The notes beneath the pieces were generated by a model, which did no database searches, was not told where the DNA came from, and saw only the letters and a program-made list of their open reading frames with translations. From contig NZ_CP116939.1 of the NCBI RefSeq assembly GCF_050219315.1, positions 1,054,001 through 1,118,000 of the forward strand: a DNA stretch of 64,000 bases. Reading direction: 5' to 3'. Shown here one piece after another: positions 7,764 to 16,929 of the stretch. The position numbers were made by a program, and so were the translations under genes. Position 1 is the first letter of the stretch. Every line of letters starts with the position of its first letter. This DNA is from Megasphaera_A sueciensis (GTDB taxonomy: Bacteria > Bacillota > Negativicutes > Veillonellales > Megasphaeraceae).

Positions 7764-9368
7764 CTATTTAATATATTTTTTCAGCACGTTTCTCACGGCA
7801 TGCGGCCCGGCTAGTAATTCAGTAAAATATCCTTCGATCTTTTCACCCAGTCCGACGGCATATAGATCACTGCCAAAAATGCTCCGGTTGGAAAGGATCG
7901 GTTGTAACTTGCCTGCTGCCGACTCCGGTTTTCCTAATTCGATTCCCCGCAAAGCCTTTTGAAGATCCTCCAATAACGGATCCGAACTCAATTCAAAGGC
8001 CTTCCCGTTATCATCGACAGCCAATAAATACCGGCACCAGCCTGCAATGGCCAGCGGAATAAAGCGAAGCTGGGAAGCTGCATCGCCATAGGCTTTGATC
8101 GTTTCTCCAAAACGGATGCCGACCTTCTGTGACGTATCCGTAGCAATACGCTGCGGTGTATCCGGCAGATTCGGATTCGGGAATCGCTGTTCTAAAACTT
8201 CCTTGATAAAGGTTTTCGGATCCAGCACGCCCGGATTCGTAACGACCGGCAGCCCTTCCTGATACCCGATCAATTCAATAAACCGCTTCAGCTGCGGATC
8301 GTTCAGTTCATCGGCAATACGCGTATACCCGAGAAGACAGCCGTACACAGCAAGCGCAGTGTGCAGTGGATTTAAGCATGTGCAGACCTTCATGCGTTCT
8401 ACTTTATCCACGGTTTCTCTATCCGTAAAAATGACACCTGCTTTTTCCAGCGGCGGCCGGCCATTCGGAAATGTATCTTCAATAACTAAGTATTGTGCTT
8501 TTTCCGTATTTACAAAAGCAGCATACGTTCCTTTTTTCGTCTTGATCAATTCCGTATCGCCAAACCCGCACTCTTTCAGATACGTCTGTACTTTAACGGA
8601 AGACCGCGGCGTAATTTTATCGATCATGCTCCACGGATAGGTAATCTTGCTTTCATCCTTGACATAAGCGACAAACCCCGGTTCTACGGCTCCGACAGCT
8701 GCCCAGTTGTCGGCAAAGGTAAGAATCGCTTCTTTGATTTTATCGCCGTTATGAGAACAATTGTCTGTACTCAAAAAAGCAAGAGGATAGGCTCCGGCTT
8801 TATATCTGGCATAGACCAGCGCCGCAATGCAGCCCATAGAACTTTTTGCTTTTTCCGGTCCTTGCTTCATATCTTCGGCAACAACAGGAAAATAATGACC
8901 TGAATAGTCGGTTACTATATATCCTTTTTCGGTAATCGTAAAACTGGCTATCTGCAGAGAAGGTGACTGAAATATCTCTTTCAGGCGAGCCCAATCGGCC
9001 TTGAAATCCGGACGGCATACGACGGATTCAACAACACTGCCTATGACTTCCTTGTCATATCGGCCATCGGCATACATAGTAACGGCTAAACTCAAATTGT
9101 CATATGGCCGATATACGTTTTCGATTACCTCTTCATCATATGTTTCCGCTGCTATAATACCGGTTTTAACCGCTCCCTGATCCAGCAGCGATTGCTGCAG
9201 TGCCGCAATAAAGGCTCTAAAAATATTGCCGCCGCCAAAATGGATCCATTGCGGTGTCTGCTGCGTTGCCGCTATAACAGCATCTGCATCAAAATGGTAC
9301 AAAGAAATACCGGCTTTTTCCCATTCCGTCTTCTGTTCTTTTATATGTTGACGATTTAAATGCAACAT
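7764..9368 (-). CDS. uxuB: D-fructuronate reductase (mannonate oxidoreductase), mannitol dehydrogenase family
   Basis: About 534 aa from the chosen ATG at 9368, which has AAGGAG nine bases upstream; the ATG three codons earlier abuts the ribosome site. The N-terminal IHFGGGNIFRAF is the NAD-binding motif of the long-chain polyol dehydrogenases, and CTCLNPLHTALAVYGCLLG carries the catalytic-region Lys/Asn/His set in the form seen in fructuronate reductases. It interconverts D-fructuronate and D-mannonate with NADH. The reaction feeds uxuA, which here is only a remnant next door (9391-9697) and complete at 1694. Second mannitol-dehydrogenase-type gene of the operon; the other is uxaB. Confidence 0.88.
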   Translation of the reverse strand: MLHLNRQHIKEQKTEWEKAGISLYHFDADAVIAATQQTPQWIHFGGGNIFRAFIAALQQSLLDQGAVKTGIIAAETYDEEVIENVYRPYDNLSLAVTMYADGRYDKEVIGSVVESVVCRPDFKADWARLKEIFQSPSLQIASFTITEKGYIVTDYSGHYFPVVAEDMKQGPEKAKSSMGCIAALVYARYKAGAYPLAFLSTDNCSHNGDKIKEAILTFADNWAAVGAVEPGFVAYVKDESKITYPWSMIDKITPRSSVKVQTYLKECGFGDTELIKTKKGTYAAFVNTEKAQYLVIEDTFPNGRPPLEKAGVIFTDRETVDKVERMKVCTCLNPLHTALAVYGCLLGYTRIADELNDPQLKRFIELIGYQEGLPVVTNPGVLDPKTFIKEVLEQRFPNPNLPDTPQRIATDTSQKVGIRFGETIKAYGDAASQLRFIPLAIAGWCRYLLAVDDNGKAFELSSDPLLEDLQKALRGIELGKPESAAGKLQPILSNRSIFGSDLYAVGLGEKIEGYFTELLAGPHAVRNVLKKYIK

Positions 9369-9390
9369 ATCTGACATCTCCTTTTATTTT

Positions 9391-9697
9391 TATCCGCAGA
9401 TACGATGAATCGCATCCCGCAAACTGCATAAATAATTGGCCCCCAGCGTTCTGTCGAACAATCCATCCCCCGGACAACCTTCTTCCTCCCATGTAAATAG
9501 TAACTCCATTGCTTTCACTATCTATCATAGCCGCAATCTTGATACTGCATTTTTCAACCACCAAAATAGCGACCTTCAAGAAATATTCCAAATTTCTGCG
9601 TAATCTATCTTCGTCCATTCCCGCATACCGTTCAAACAAAACAGACGACGCTGTTAATCATTCCGGTTCCCATCCGCGAAGAATAAAACCATTATTA
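9391..9697 (-). pseudogene. uxuA: Remnant of a second mannonate dehydratase gene (uxuA)
   Basis: Three blocks on the minus strand match the intact uxuA in order, with deletions between them. Block 9391-9477 matches uxuA 1697-1786 (C-terminus: FDR-LGANYLC...RICG). Block 9490-9540 matches 2038-2090 (KIAAMIDSESNG). Block 9541-9697 matches 2162-2320 (ERYAGMDEDRLRRNLEYF). The first part of the gene is missing, a stop interrupts it after the Glu-Arg-Asn stretch, and reading frame is not kept across the joins. It lies exactly between uxaA and uxuB, where an intact uxuA would be expected in the ancestral operon. Confidence 0.92.
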
Positions 9698-9731
9698 CGC
9701 CTCCTAAGCATTAGTTTCACGAACTTCTTTT

Positions 9732-11225
9732 TTATAAAGTCACGCCATCCTTAAAGATAGCAAGATCATGCTTATCGAGCTTTTCTGATTTTGCATGCTT
9801 TTTTCCCGATGCCACATCAAGTATATACTGCATCAATCGATCAGCCCCTTCTTCCATAGATTCTCCCCGGACCAATACCCCGGCGTCAAAATCTATCCAG
9901 TTCTTTTTGTACGCCGCCAGCTGGCTGTTGCTAGAAATCTTGATTGTCGGCACGGGACAGGCAAACGGGGTACCCCGTCCCGTCGTAAACAAAACCATAT
10001 CGGCACCGGCTGCCGCCAATGCATTGGCGGCTACCAAATCATTGCCCGGCGCCTGCAGCAGCTGCAATCCAGACCCTTGTATCCGGTCACCGTACGCAAG
10101 GACATCTTCAATGATTGCCTGTCCGCCCTTTTGCACGCATCCCAGAGATTTATCTTCCAGTGTCGTAATACCGCCGGCTTTATTTCCCGGTGACGGATTT
10201 TCATCGATTTTTTCTCCGTACCGCATAAAATATTCTTTGAAATGATTAATAAGTACAGTGGTCTTATCAAATACAGACCGATTCCGCGCCCGGTTCATCA
10301 ATAACGTTTCCGCACCGAACATCTCCGGCACTTCGGTCAATATCGAGGTACCGCCGGCAGCAATGATCCGGTTGGATATTTCTCCGACCAGCGGATTTGC
10401 CGTAATACCGGACAATCCGTCAGAACCGCCGCATTTTAATCCGATCGTCAGCTGGCCGGCATCGCAGGGCACTCGTTTAAATTGATCGGCATACCGACAT
10501 AGTTCCTTGACGATCGCCGTTCCCACAGCTACTTCATCCGCTACCTCTTGGCAGACAAGAAATTTCACCCGATCCGGATCATACTCGCCGATAACGGCCT
10601 TCATCTGGTCGATTTGGTTGTTTTCACACCCCAGTCCAAGAACCAATACGGCTCCGGCATTGGGACTATGAACCAGGCCGCTCAATATTTTCTGGGTATG
10701 AATATGATCTTCCCCGAGCTGGGAACAGCCGTGCGGATGACTATAGGCAAAAATACCGTCGATATGTGCTGTTTTAAACGGCTGTGCCGCTTCTTCGATT
10801 GCCCGCGCGATCGCATTGACACACCCTACCGTCGGAATAATCCAAACTTCGTTGCGGATACCGGCTTTTCCAAGTTTTCGCGGATATCCCAGAAATTCGT
10901 ACTGCCGCGTCCCGGCAAGTTCCGGACGTACCGCGGTGTCCGGTTCGTATGTATAGGTCAAAAGATTTCCCAGTTTGCTTTTTGTATTATGGGTATGCAC
11001 CCACGCACCTGGTGCGATCGCCTCCCGGGCGACGCCGATGGGGAAACCGTACTTAATGATATCCTCCCCGGCTGCAATGGGTCGTATCGCCATCTTATGG
11101 CCTGCCGGAATAGCGGCTCCGGTCACAATAGACTGGTGCTGTACCATAACGACCGTCCCTTTAGGAATACTTGCCGTCGCAACTGCTACATTATCTTTTT
11201 CGTTAATTTGATAGATATCTGCCAT
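9732..11225 (-). CDS. uxaA: Altronate dehydratase
   Basis: 497 aa, full length. The N-terminal SAF domain (residues about 10-90, AIPKGTVVMVQHQSIVTGA) and the large C-terminal domain (TVGCVNAIARAIE, YSHPHGCSQLGEDH, GLKCGGSDGLSGITANP, LFTTGRGTPFACPVPTIKIS) are characteristic. It is a manganese/iron-dependent lyase that turns D-altronate into 2-keto-3-deoxygluconate, the galacturonate arm of the pathway. It follows uxaB by 3 bp. AGGTATAAAAA precedes the ATG. Confidence 0.96.
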   Translation of the reverse strand: MADIYQINEKDNVAVATASIPKGTVVMVQHQSIVTGAAIPAGHKMAIRPIAAGEDIIKYGFPIGVAREAIAPGAWVHTHNTKSKLGNLLTYTYEPDTAVRPELAGTRQYEFLGYPRKLGKAGIRNEVWIIPTVGCVNAIARAIEEAAQPFKTAHIDGIFAYSHPHGCSQLGEDHIHTQKILSGLVHSPNAGAVLVLGLGCENNQIDQMKAVIGEYDPDRVKFLVCQEVADEVAVGTAIVKELCRYADQFKRVPCDAGQLTIGLKCGGSDGLSGITANPLVGEISNRIIAAGGTSILTEVPEMFGAETLLMNRARNRSVFDKTTVLINHFKEYFMRYGEKIDENPSPGNKAGGITTLEDKSLGCVQKGGQAIIEDVLAYGDRIQGSGLQLLQAPGNDLVAANALAAAGADMVLFTTGRGTPFACPVPTIKISSNSQLAAYKKNWIDFDAGVLVRGESMEEGADRLMQYILDVASGKKHAKSEKLDKHDLAIFKDGVTL

Positions 11226-11228
11226 TTT

Positions 11229-12698
11229 TTATACCTGCTCTCCCAATTCGGCAATATGCGCCTTGACCCCGACTTCGGCCATGCGTTCCAGATGGGCTGT
11301 TACTGCTTCGGCAAACCCATCTATATGAGTCAAATCTTCTCCCCAAAAGGAGGTATGCGCCATCATGTCCCGTACATAGTCACCGGCAGCAAGGCCGGCA
11401 TGCGTGCGGACAAATGCAAGATTGTCCGGTTCATCATGAATTTCATATATATCAGTACCGCGATTCCCGATCAGACAGCCGTCTCCCCTGTGCTCGCTGC
11501 GATAAAACGCCAACAATGCTGCCAAGGAATAGGTCAGCCATTTCGGCAGTCTGCCCGTCTGCGCTATGCTATCCTTCAGTGTCGGCAATACCCGGCCTTT
11601 CCATTTTGCAATGGAATTCAGCGAAATAGAAAGGAGAGCATGCTTTACAAAGGGATTTTCAAACCGTTCATATACATCCGCCGCAAACGCTTCGGCTTTT
11701 TCCCGCGGCATATGCACCGTAGGGATGATTTCACCATACACAGACTGATCCAGCTGCCGGCGGATCACCGGATCCGCCATACATTCTCCCACATACTCCT
11801 TGCCGGCAAGATAGGCCCCCAGTACCATAGAGGTGTGCGCCCCGTTCAAAATACGGATTTTCCGTTCCCGGTACGCCTCCAAATCATCGGTAAATTCCAC
11901 CTGCCACTGCGGACTGCTTACCGGGAATTTTTCCTTCAAGGATGCCGCTCCAATGACCCAGCTGTTGAAAGGTTCGGCAATGTCCAGCAATTCATCTTCA
12001 TATCCCAGTTCTTCGTACATTGCCGCAATTTCTTCTGTATCTTTGGGATATCCTGTTACAATGCGGTCTACCAACGTACTGACAAAGGCACATTTCGTGT
12101 CTACCCAATGTTTAAAATCTGCCTCCATCTGCCATATATCAATATATTGAAAAACACATGTTTTAAGCGCTTCGCCGTTATGATCGATCAATTCCACGGG
12201 AAGCATCGTCAGTGCCTTATCGGCCGCTCCCTTAAAAAATCGGTACCGTTCATACAGGAATTGTGTCAATTTACCGGGAAACGTGCTCGCCGGTGTATCC
12301 GGCAGCGGCCGATCCGTATCATCAAACAATATTCCTGCATCCGTCGTATTGGAAATCACAAATTCCAGTGTATCCCTATGGGCCAGACGGAGAAATCCGC
12401 TGAAATCATAATTGGCGGATACGACCGTTTCTACACAAGTAATAATGCGGTTTTCCCGGTAAACACTGCCGTTCTTCTGCCCGCGCAGGCAAACCGTATA
12501 CAAATTGTCCTGCTTGTCAAATGCTTCTTTTTTAGGAGAACGCGGCACGACCATCGCAACATTGCCATTATAGTCCAAAGTTTCATTCGCTATATCAATG
12601 CCATATTCGATGAATGCTCTCAAAAAATTCCCTTCGCCGATTTGAAGAATCTTGACAGGCCGGGAAACACGTGACGATACATCTTTAACATTTTTCAT
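11229..12698 (-). CDS. uxaB: Tagaturonate reductase (altronate oxidoreductase)
   Basis: 489 aa from the ATG at 12698, which has GGAGGAGGAG just upstream; the frame is open further, but an earlier start would overlap uxaC and add 50 residues unlike any family member. RPVKILQIGEGNFLRAFIEY is the dinucleotide-binding motif of the mannitol dehydrogenase family, and RILNGAHTSMVLGAYLAG is the UxaB-specific active-site segment. It reduces tagaturonate to altronate with NADH. Second gene of the uxaC-uxaB-uxaA operon. Confidence 0.94.
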   Translation of the reverse strand: MKNVKDVSSRVSRPVKILQIGEGNFLRAFIEYGIDIANETLDYNGNVAMVVPRSPKKEAFDKQDNLYTVCLRGQKNGSVYRENRIITCVETVVSANYDFSGFLRLAHRDTLEFVISNTTDAGILFDDTDRPLPDTPASTFPGKLTQFLYERYRFFKGAADKALTMLPVELIDHNGEALKTCVFQYIDIWQMEADFKHWVDTKCAFVSTLVDRIVTGYPKDTEEIAAMYEELGYEDELLDIAEPFNSWVIGAASLKEKFPVSSPQWQVEFTDDLEAYRERKIRILNGAHTSMVLGAYLAGKEYVGECMADPVIRRQLDQSVYGEIIPTVHMPREKAEAFAADVYERFENPFVKHALLSISLNSIAKWKGRVLPTLKDSIAQTGRLPKWLTYSLAALLAFYRSEHRGDGCLIGNRGTDIYEIHDEPDNLAFVRTHAGLAAGDYVRDMMAHTSFWGEDLTHIDGFAEAVTAHLERMAEVGVKAHIAELGEQV

Positions 12699-12724
12699 TC
12701 CAGGTAACTCCTCCTCCTTGCCGT

Positions 12725-14134
12725 TTACATCTTGAATTGGAAATAGGCAGCGGCATTGTTGAAACAAATATTTTGCACCAACTGTCCTAAAAATTCCATA
12801 TCCGCGGGATATTCTCCGTTTTCTACGAGATTGCCGATCCAGTTGCAAAGAATACGGCGGTAATATTCATGCCGGGCATAGGACAAAAAGGAGCGGGAGT
12901 CCGTCAGCATTCCCAGTATATTGCCGAACACGGAAAGATTGGCAATACTGGTCAGCTGGTCGATCATGCCCTGCTTGGTATCATTGAACCACCAGGGAGC
13001 TCCCTGCTGGATTTTACCGCAAGCCTCCGTTCCTTGGAAAGAACCGATAATAGTCCCGATCATCGTGTTATCGGCCGGTGTGCCGGAGTACAATACCGTT
13101 CTCGGCAAAATGCCTCGTTCATTCAAATGATCCAGAAAAGCAACCAGTCCCCTGCCGCAATTTCCTTCTGCGATGCAGTCAAATCCCGTGTCAGGCCCTA
13201 ATTTTTTAAACATCTGTGTGTTATTATCTCTAAGCGTTGCATAATGGATCTGCATGACCCAGCCGCGTTTTGCATATTCACCGGCCAAATACGTAAGCAG
13301 TGCCGTTTTATAGGCTTCCATTTCTTCTATGGAAATCGATTCGTGCCGCAGTGCCTTGTCTACGATAGCATCCAATGTTTTTTCATCTGCTTCCCGGCAG
13401 CATACATATTCCAGAGCATGATCCGTTGCCCGGCAGCCCATGGTTTCAAAAAAAGCAATGCGGTTTCCCATAGCGGTGCGGACATCCTGCATCGTCCAAA
13501 TAGATACGCCTGCCGCCTGCCCCAATACAGCCATGTAGTCCGCAAACCCGGGTTTATCTATATTAAGCGCTTTATCCGGCCGCATCGCGGGATATACCTT
13601 GGCACTGCAAGACTGTTCCTCCTGCAATTTCTTATGCCATTTTAAATCATCTGCCGGATCATCGGTCGTACAAATGACTTTTACATTGGATTTTTTGATA
13701 AGACCTTGTACGCTCATATCCGGCTGTTTCAACTTTTCGTTGCAGAAATCAAAGATTTGTTGTGCTGTTTTTTCACTAAGTGGTGTAGTACAGCCAAAAT
13801 ATCGCTGTAACTCCAGATGACTCCAATGATACAACGGATTTCCGACTGCTTTTGAAAGAGCTTTCGCATATTCGACAAATTTTTCCAAATCGCTGGAATT
13901 TTTACCGGTGATTTTTTCTTCCGGTGTTCCATTGGAACGAATCAAGCGCCACTTGTAATGATCACCGCCGAGCCATGCTTCCGTAATACTTCCGAATCTG
14001 TGATCCTCTGCGATTTCCTGCGGAGAAATGTGACAGTGGTAGTCAATTATCGGCATATCTTTGGCATAATCCTGAAATAATCGTTTGGCTGTTTCCGTTT
14101 CCAATAAAAAATCTTCATCCATAAATTTTTTCAT
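12725..14134 (-). CDS. uxaC: Glucuronate/galacturonate isomerase
   Basis: 469 aa from the ATG at 14134, with GGAG nine bases upstream; the ATG five codons earlier lacks a ribosome site. PIIDYHCHISPQEIA has the metal-binding HxH of this amidohydrolase-like family, and IHYATLRDNN and GRGLVAFLDHL are conserved. It isomerises glucuronate to fructuronate and galacturonate to tagaturonate, so it serves both arms. First gene of the operon; a LacI-type operator lies 50-67 bp upstream, and the lacI gene is divergent. Confidence 0.96.
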   Translation of the reverse strand: MKKFMDEDFLLETETAKRLFQDYAKDMPIIDYHCHISPQEIAEDHRFGSITEAWLGGDHYKWRLIRSNGTPEEKITGKNSSDLEKFVEYAKALSKAVGNPLYHWSHLELQRYFGCTTPLSEKTAQQIFDFCNEKLKQPDMSVQGLIKKSNVKVICTTDDPADDLKWHKKLQEEQSCSAKVYPAMRPDKALNIDKPGFADYMAVLGQAAGVSIWTMQDVRTAMGNRIAFFETMGCRATDHALEYVCCREADEKTLDAIVDKALRHESISIEEMEAYKTALLTYLAGEYAKRGWVMQIHYATLRDNNTQMFKKLGPDTGFDCIAEGNCGRGLVAFLDHLNERGILPRTVLYSGTPADNTMIGTIIGSFQGTEACGKIQQGAPWWFNDTKQGMIDQLTSIANLSVFGNILGMLTDSRSFLSYARHEYYRRILCNWIGNLVENGEYPADMEFLGQLVQNICFNNAAAYFQFKM

Positions 14135-14183
14135 TCTATTTATCTCCATTCATTTTTTAATCTCTGAATTCTTCTCCGCTTAT

Positions 14184-14201
14184 AATGTAATCGCTTACAT
14201 T
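14184..14201. promoter_or_regulatory. LacI/CcpA-type operator upstream of uxaC
   Basis: AATGTAA-TCGC-TTACATT is a perfect palindrome with a central CG, the shape of LacI-family operators. The core TGTAATCGCTTACA also fits the CcpA cre consensus TGWAANCGNTNWCA at every position. It lies between uxaC and the divergent lacI gene, so either the local regulator, CcpA, or both could act here. Confidence 0.75.
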
Positions 14202-14379
14202 TATTAATGGTAATGTATCATTCGTTTCCTGATTCGTCAATATGATTATGCCGAATCGGCATGAAAACGTGAAAAATAGCACACATATATATCATATTCA
14301 CATAATACATTGCAAATCTTCGGCAAACCTCCTACTATTATCCATGAGGACTTCTCTCTTCCCATGTTCCGCAAATCAT

Positions 14380-14409
14380 GTTACTATGTGTAGTCATACG
14401 TATAGTAAC
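14380..14409. promoter_or_regulatory. Inverted repeat just upstream of lacI
   Basis: GTTACTAT (14380-14387) and ATAGTAAC (14402-14409) are exact inverted arms. They end nine bases before the AGAGGA ribosome site, a position suited to autorepression or to an RNA hairpin over the ribosome site. It differs from the 14184 site, so it may be read by another protein. Confidence 0.4.
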
Positions 14410-14427
14410 AATATAAAGAGGAAAATC

Positions 14428-15426
14428 ATGACTATTTACGATATAGCAAAAAAATGCAATGTATCGATCGCTACGGTTTCGCGTGTATTGAACGGCAGTG
14501 ATCGCGTAAGCGAAAAAACGAGAGCCAAAGTACTAGCCGCCATAAAAGAGCAAGATTACGCCCCCAACCCATTTGCCCGAGGTCTGGGGCTGGATTCTAT
14601 GAAAATGGTCGGCGTCCTCTGCTCGGACGTAGCCGACGCTTTTTATGCCAAAGCCGTATCGCTTATTGAACATGCTCTGCAAAAACACAATTTTGATGTG
14701 ATGTTATCCTGCACGGGAGAAAGTAACGGCAAAGATATTAAAGCACTCCGTTACTTGATGCAAAAACATGTAGACGCCGTCATTATCATCGGGACTCCCT
14801 TTGCCGTGCAGGGCAATGCGGCTGCATTAAAAAAAATAGCGGAACAAATTCCCTTAGTCGCGATCAATAATAATTATAAACTTCCGGGGACTTACAGCAT
14901 CATCTGCGATGAACAAGCAGGCATGCGCAATGCCGTATATGCGCTATCTAATACTGGCTGTCGTTCTATTTTATATCTATATGACGCCCTTACCTACAGC
15001 GGACGGCACAAACTAAACGGGTATAAGCAAGGGGTTCTTGAACTCGGTCTGGATACACAGCCTGCCTTGACACAAAAAACACCGCGCACCTTTGAAGCCG
15101 TGGCGGCCATGATCCATAGGCTGCTGAAACAGAAAGTACCGTTTGACGCCATTCTCGCTTCCGAAGATATCCTGGCAGTTGCCGCGCAGCGAATCGCACG
15201 AAGAAATAATCATGGTGTCCCCGTCATCGGCTGCAATAATTCGATCATTGCCGAATGTGCCACTCCGACGCTTACCAGTTTAGATAACCGCCTGGATCGT
15301 CTTTGTGAAACGGCGATCAAAACGATCATCCAGCTCATGCAAAGCGAGGCTCCGGCCCTTCCCAGCAAAACCGTGTTCGACGCCAACTTGATCGAACGGG
15401 AAAGTTTTCAAACCCACAAGCAATAA
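14428..15426 (+). CDS. LacI family transcriptional regulator
   Basis: 332 aa from the ATG at 14428 (AAAGAGGA upstream). MTIYDIAKKCNVSIATVSRV is the canonical LacI helix-turn-helix, followed by the hinge helix (YAPNPFARGL) and a periplasmic-binding-protein-like sensor domain (VGVLCSDVADAFYAKAV, VIGCNNSIIAECATP, TSLDNR). The frame is open for 62 codons upstream, but these lack LacI similarity. It is divergent from the uxaCBA-uxuB-gntP operon with a LacI-type palindrome between them, so it is probably that operon's repressor, with a hexuronate or intermediate as inducer. Confidence 0.93.
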   Translation: MTIYDIAKKCNVSIATVSRVLNGSDRVSEKTRAKVLAAIKEQDYAPNPFARGLGLDSMKMVGVLCSDVADAFYAKAVSLIEHALQKHNFDVMLSCTGESNGKDIKALRYLMQKHVDAVIIIGTPFAVQGNAAALKKIAEQIPLVAINNNYKLPGTYSIICDEQAGMRNAVYALSNTGCRSILYLYDALTYSGRHKLNGYKQGVLELGLDTQPALTQKTPRTFEAVAAMIHRLLKQKVPFDAILASEDILAVAAQRIARRNNHGVPVIGCNNSIIAECATPTLTSLDNRLDRLCETAIKTIIQLMQSEAPALPSKTVFDANLIERESFQTHKQ

Positions 15427-15436
15427 AACCTATATT

Positions 15437-15498
15437 AAAAACCAAGGGGGCTGTCGCAGCAGTAAAAATCACTGCCTGCGACAGCCCCCTTGGTTTTT
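15437..15498. terminator. Bidirectional terminator between lacI and the phospho-lyase gene
   Basis: A perfect 22-bp stem (15437-15458 with 15477-15498) whose outer ends are A5 and T5, with a further inner GCAGT/ACTGC pairing. It has a T run on both strands and lies between two converging genes. Confidence 0.93.
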
Positions 15499-15566
15499 AA
15501 AAATTAACATTGGTTTATACATGTTATAATTCTATGAAGTTAGAGATCTAATATATTATTGAGTCA

Positions 15567-16910
15567 TTAGGATTTATTCAATTTATCTAATATTTTATCT
15601 AGTTGATCAATAAAATAGTCAACATGTTCTTTTTTCATAATAAGCAGAGGGCGAAGTTTAAGACAATTTTCAAAAATACCGTACGTACTTACAAGAACAT
15701 GCGCTTCACGAAGAGAATTTACAACTGCCAAAGTTTTTATGGAATCTGGTTCTTTAGTCTTTCTTGATTTAACAAATTCAATAGATAAATAAAGTCCTAC
15801 CCCCCGTACATCCCCAATACATGCATATTTACACTGCAATTTTTTTAATTGCTGTTTCAGATAATTTCCTGTTACACGACAATTTTCTAATAAATTACAT
15901 TCTTGCAATTCACTTAAAACGGCAGATGCGGCCGCAATGGAAACAGGATTTCCACCGAAGGTATTGAAATAACGACACGTTCCGAATGTATCCAATAATC
16001 CAGGAGCTGTTACACATGCGGAAATAGGGATTCCGTTCCCCATTGGCTTTCCCATTACAACAATGTCCGGAACGATATGATGTCTCAAAAATCCCCAAAA
16101 GGCATCCCCGGTGCGACAGAATCCGGACTGCACCTCGTCGGCAATATAAAGGCCGCCATGCCGGTGGACGACATCGACCACCGGCTGCAGAAGGCCGACA
16201 GGATCAGCCGCAAGTCCGTCACTGGAAAAAATCGTATCCGCCAAAAATGCGGCGAACCGTATGCCATGCCGTTCCAAATCAGTGATAGCCGCTTCCGCAT
16301 CCTGTGCCAGCCGTCTCCCTACGTCTTCACTATCAGACCGATAGGCGATAGGCGCCCGCACGGTGCACACATGCTGCCCCAGCGGAACAGCATCCCCCAG
16401 GGACGGAGATACGGAGGATACCGCCATCGTCGTACCGTGATAGGCAAACTCGCTGATAATGACACCCTCTGCCTGCGTATTGGAAAAGGCAATGCGCAGC
16501 GCCAGATCGACCGCTTCACTGCCCGTACAAGCAAACATAATACGGGATAACGGATCCGGGAAAGTAGCGAGGAGTCGTTCGGCATAATCCAAAATAGCCG
16601 GGTGCAGATACCGCGTATGCGTATTCAGCAGCGACACCTGCCTTGCCACGGCCTCGGCCACCCGCTTATTACAGTGTCCGACAGACACGACGTTGTTGTA
16701 GCAGTCCAGATACGGCGTTCCTTTCACGTCGTACAGATACATGCCGTCGCCGCGAACGAACTCCAGCGGATGATCGTACATCAGACGATACGCCGGTCCC
16801 AGAAGCTCCATACGCCGCGTGATCAACTGCTGCTCCCCTGCATCAAGCTCTCCCATACGATCCAATGAAAATCCGTTAGGCATTCCCGACGGATTTATTT
16901 TGTTGTCCAT
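15567..16910 (-). CDS. Class III PLP enzyme, ethanolamine-phosphate / phosphohydroxylysine phospho-lyase type
   Basis: 447 aa. The features YLDCYNNVVSVGHCN, LLNTHTRYLHP, VVMGKPMGNGIP (PLP lysine) and YFNTFGGNPVS match the vertebrate ETNPPL/PHYKPL (AGXT2L) subfamily rather than ordinary omega-aminotransferases. Those enzymes eliminate phosphate and ammonia from phosphoethanolamine or 5-phosphohydroxylysine. An APH-fold kinase two genes upstream could make the phosphorylated substrate. ATG 16910 has GGAG nine bases upstream. The 3' third (to about 16060) is much richer in A+T than the rest, suggesting a recombination join within the gene. Last gene of its operon. Confidence 0.82.
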   Translation of the reverse strand: MDNKINPSGMPNGFSLDRMGELDAGEQQLITRRMELLGPAYRLMYDHPLEFVRGDGMYLYDVKGTPYLDCYNNVVSVGHCNKRVAEAVARQVSLLNTHTRYLHPAILDYAERLLATFPDPLSRIMFACTGSEAVDLALRIAFSNTQAEGVIISEFAYHGTTMAVSSVSPSLGDAVPLGQHVCTVRAPIAYRSDSEDVGRRLAQDAEAAITDLERHGIRFAAFLADTIFSSDGLAADPVGLLQPVVDVVHRHGGLYIADEVQSGFCRTGDAFWGFLRHHIVPDIVVMGKPMGNGIPISACVTAPGLLDTFGTCRYFNTFGGNPVSIAAASAVLSELQECNLLENCRVTGNYLKQQLKKLQCKYACIGDVRGVGLYLSIEFVKSRKTKEPDSIKTLAVVNSLREAHVLVSTYGIFENCLKLRPLLIMKKEHVDYFIDQLDKILDKLNKS

Positions 16911-16929
16911 ATCGTATCACTCCACTTCT

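Noticed and set aside
10548..12674. A very long open frame (about 700 codons) on the plus strand
   Set aside because: It lies antisense to uxaA and uxaB, both unmistakable genes; its protein has no recognisable motif and no good ribosome site. It is a by-product of codon bias.
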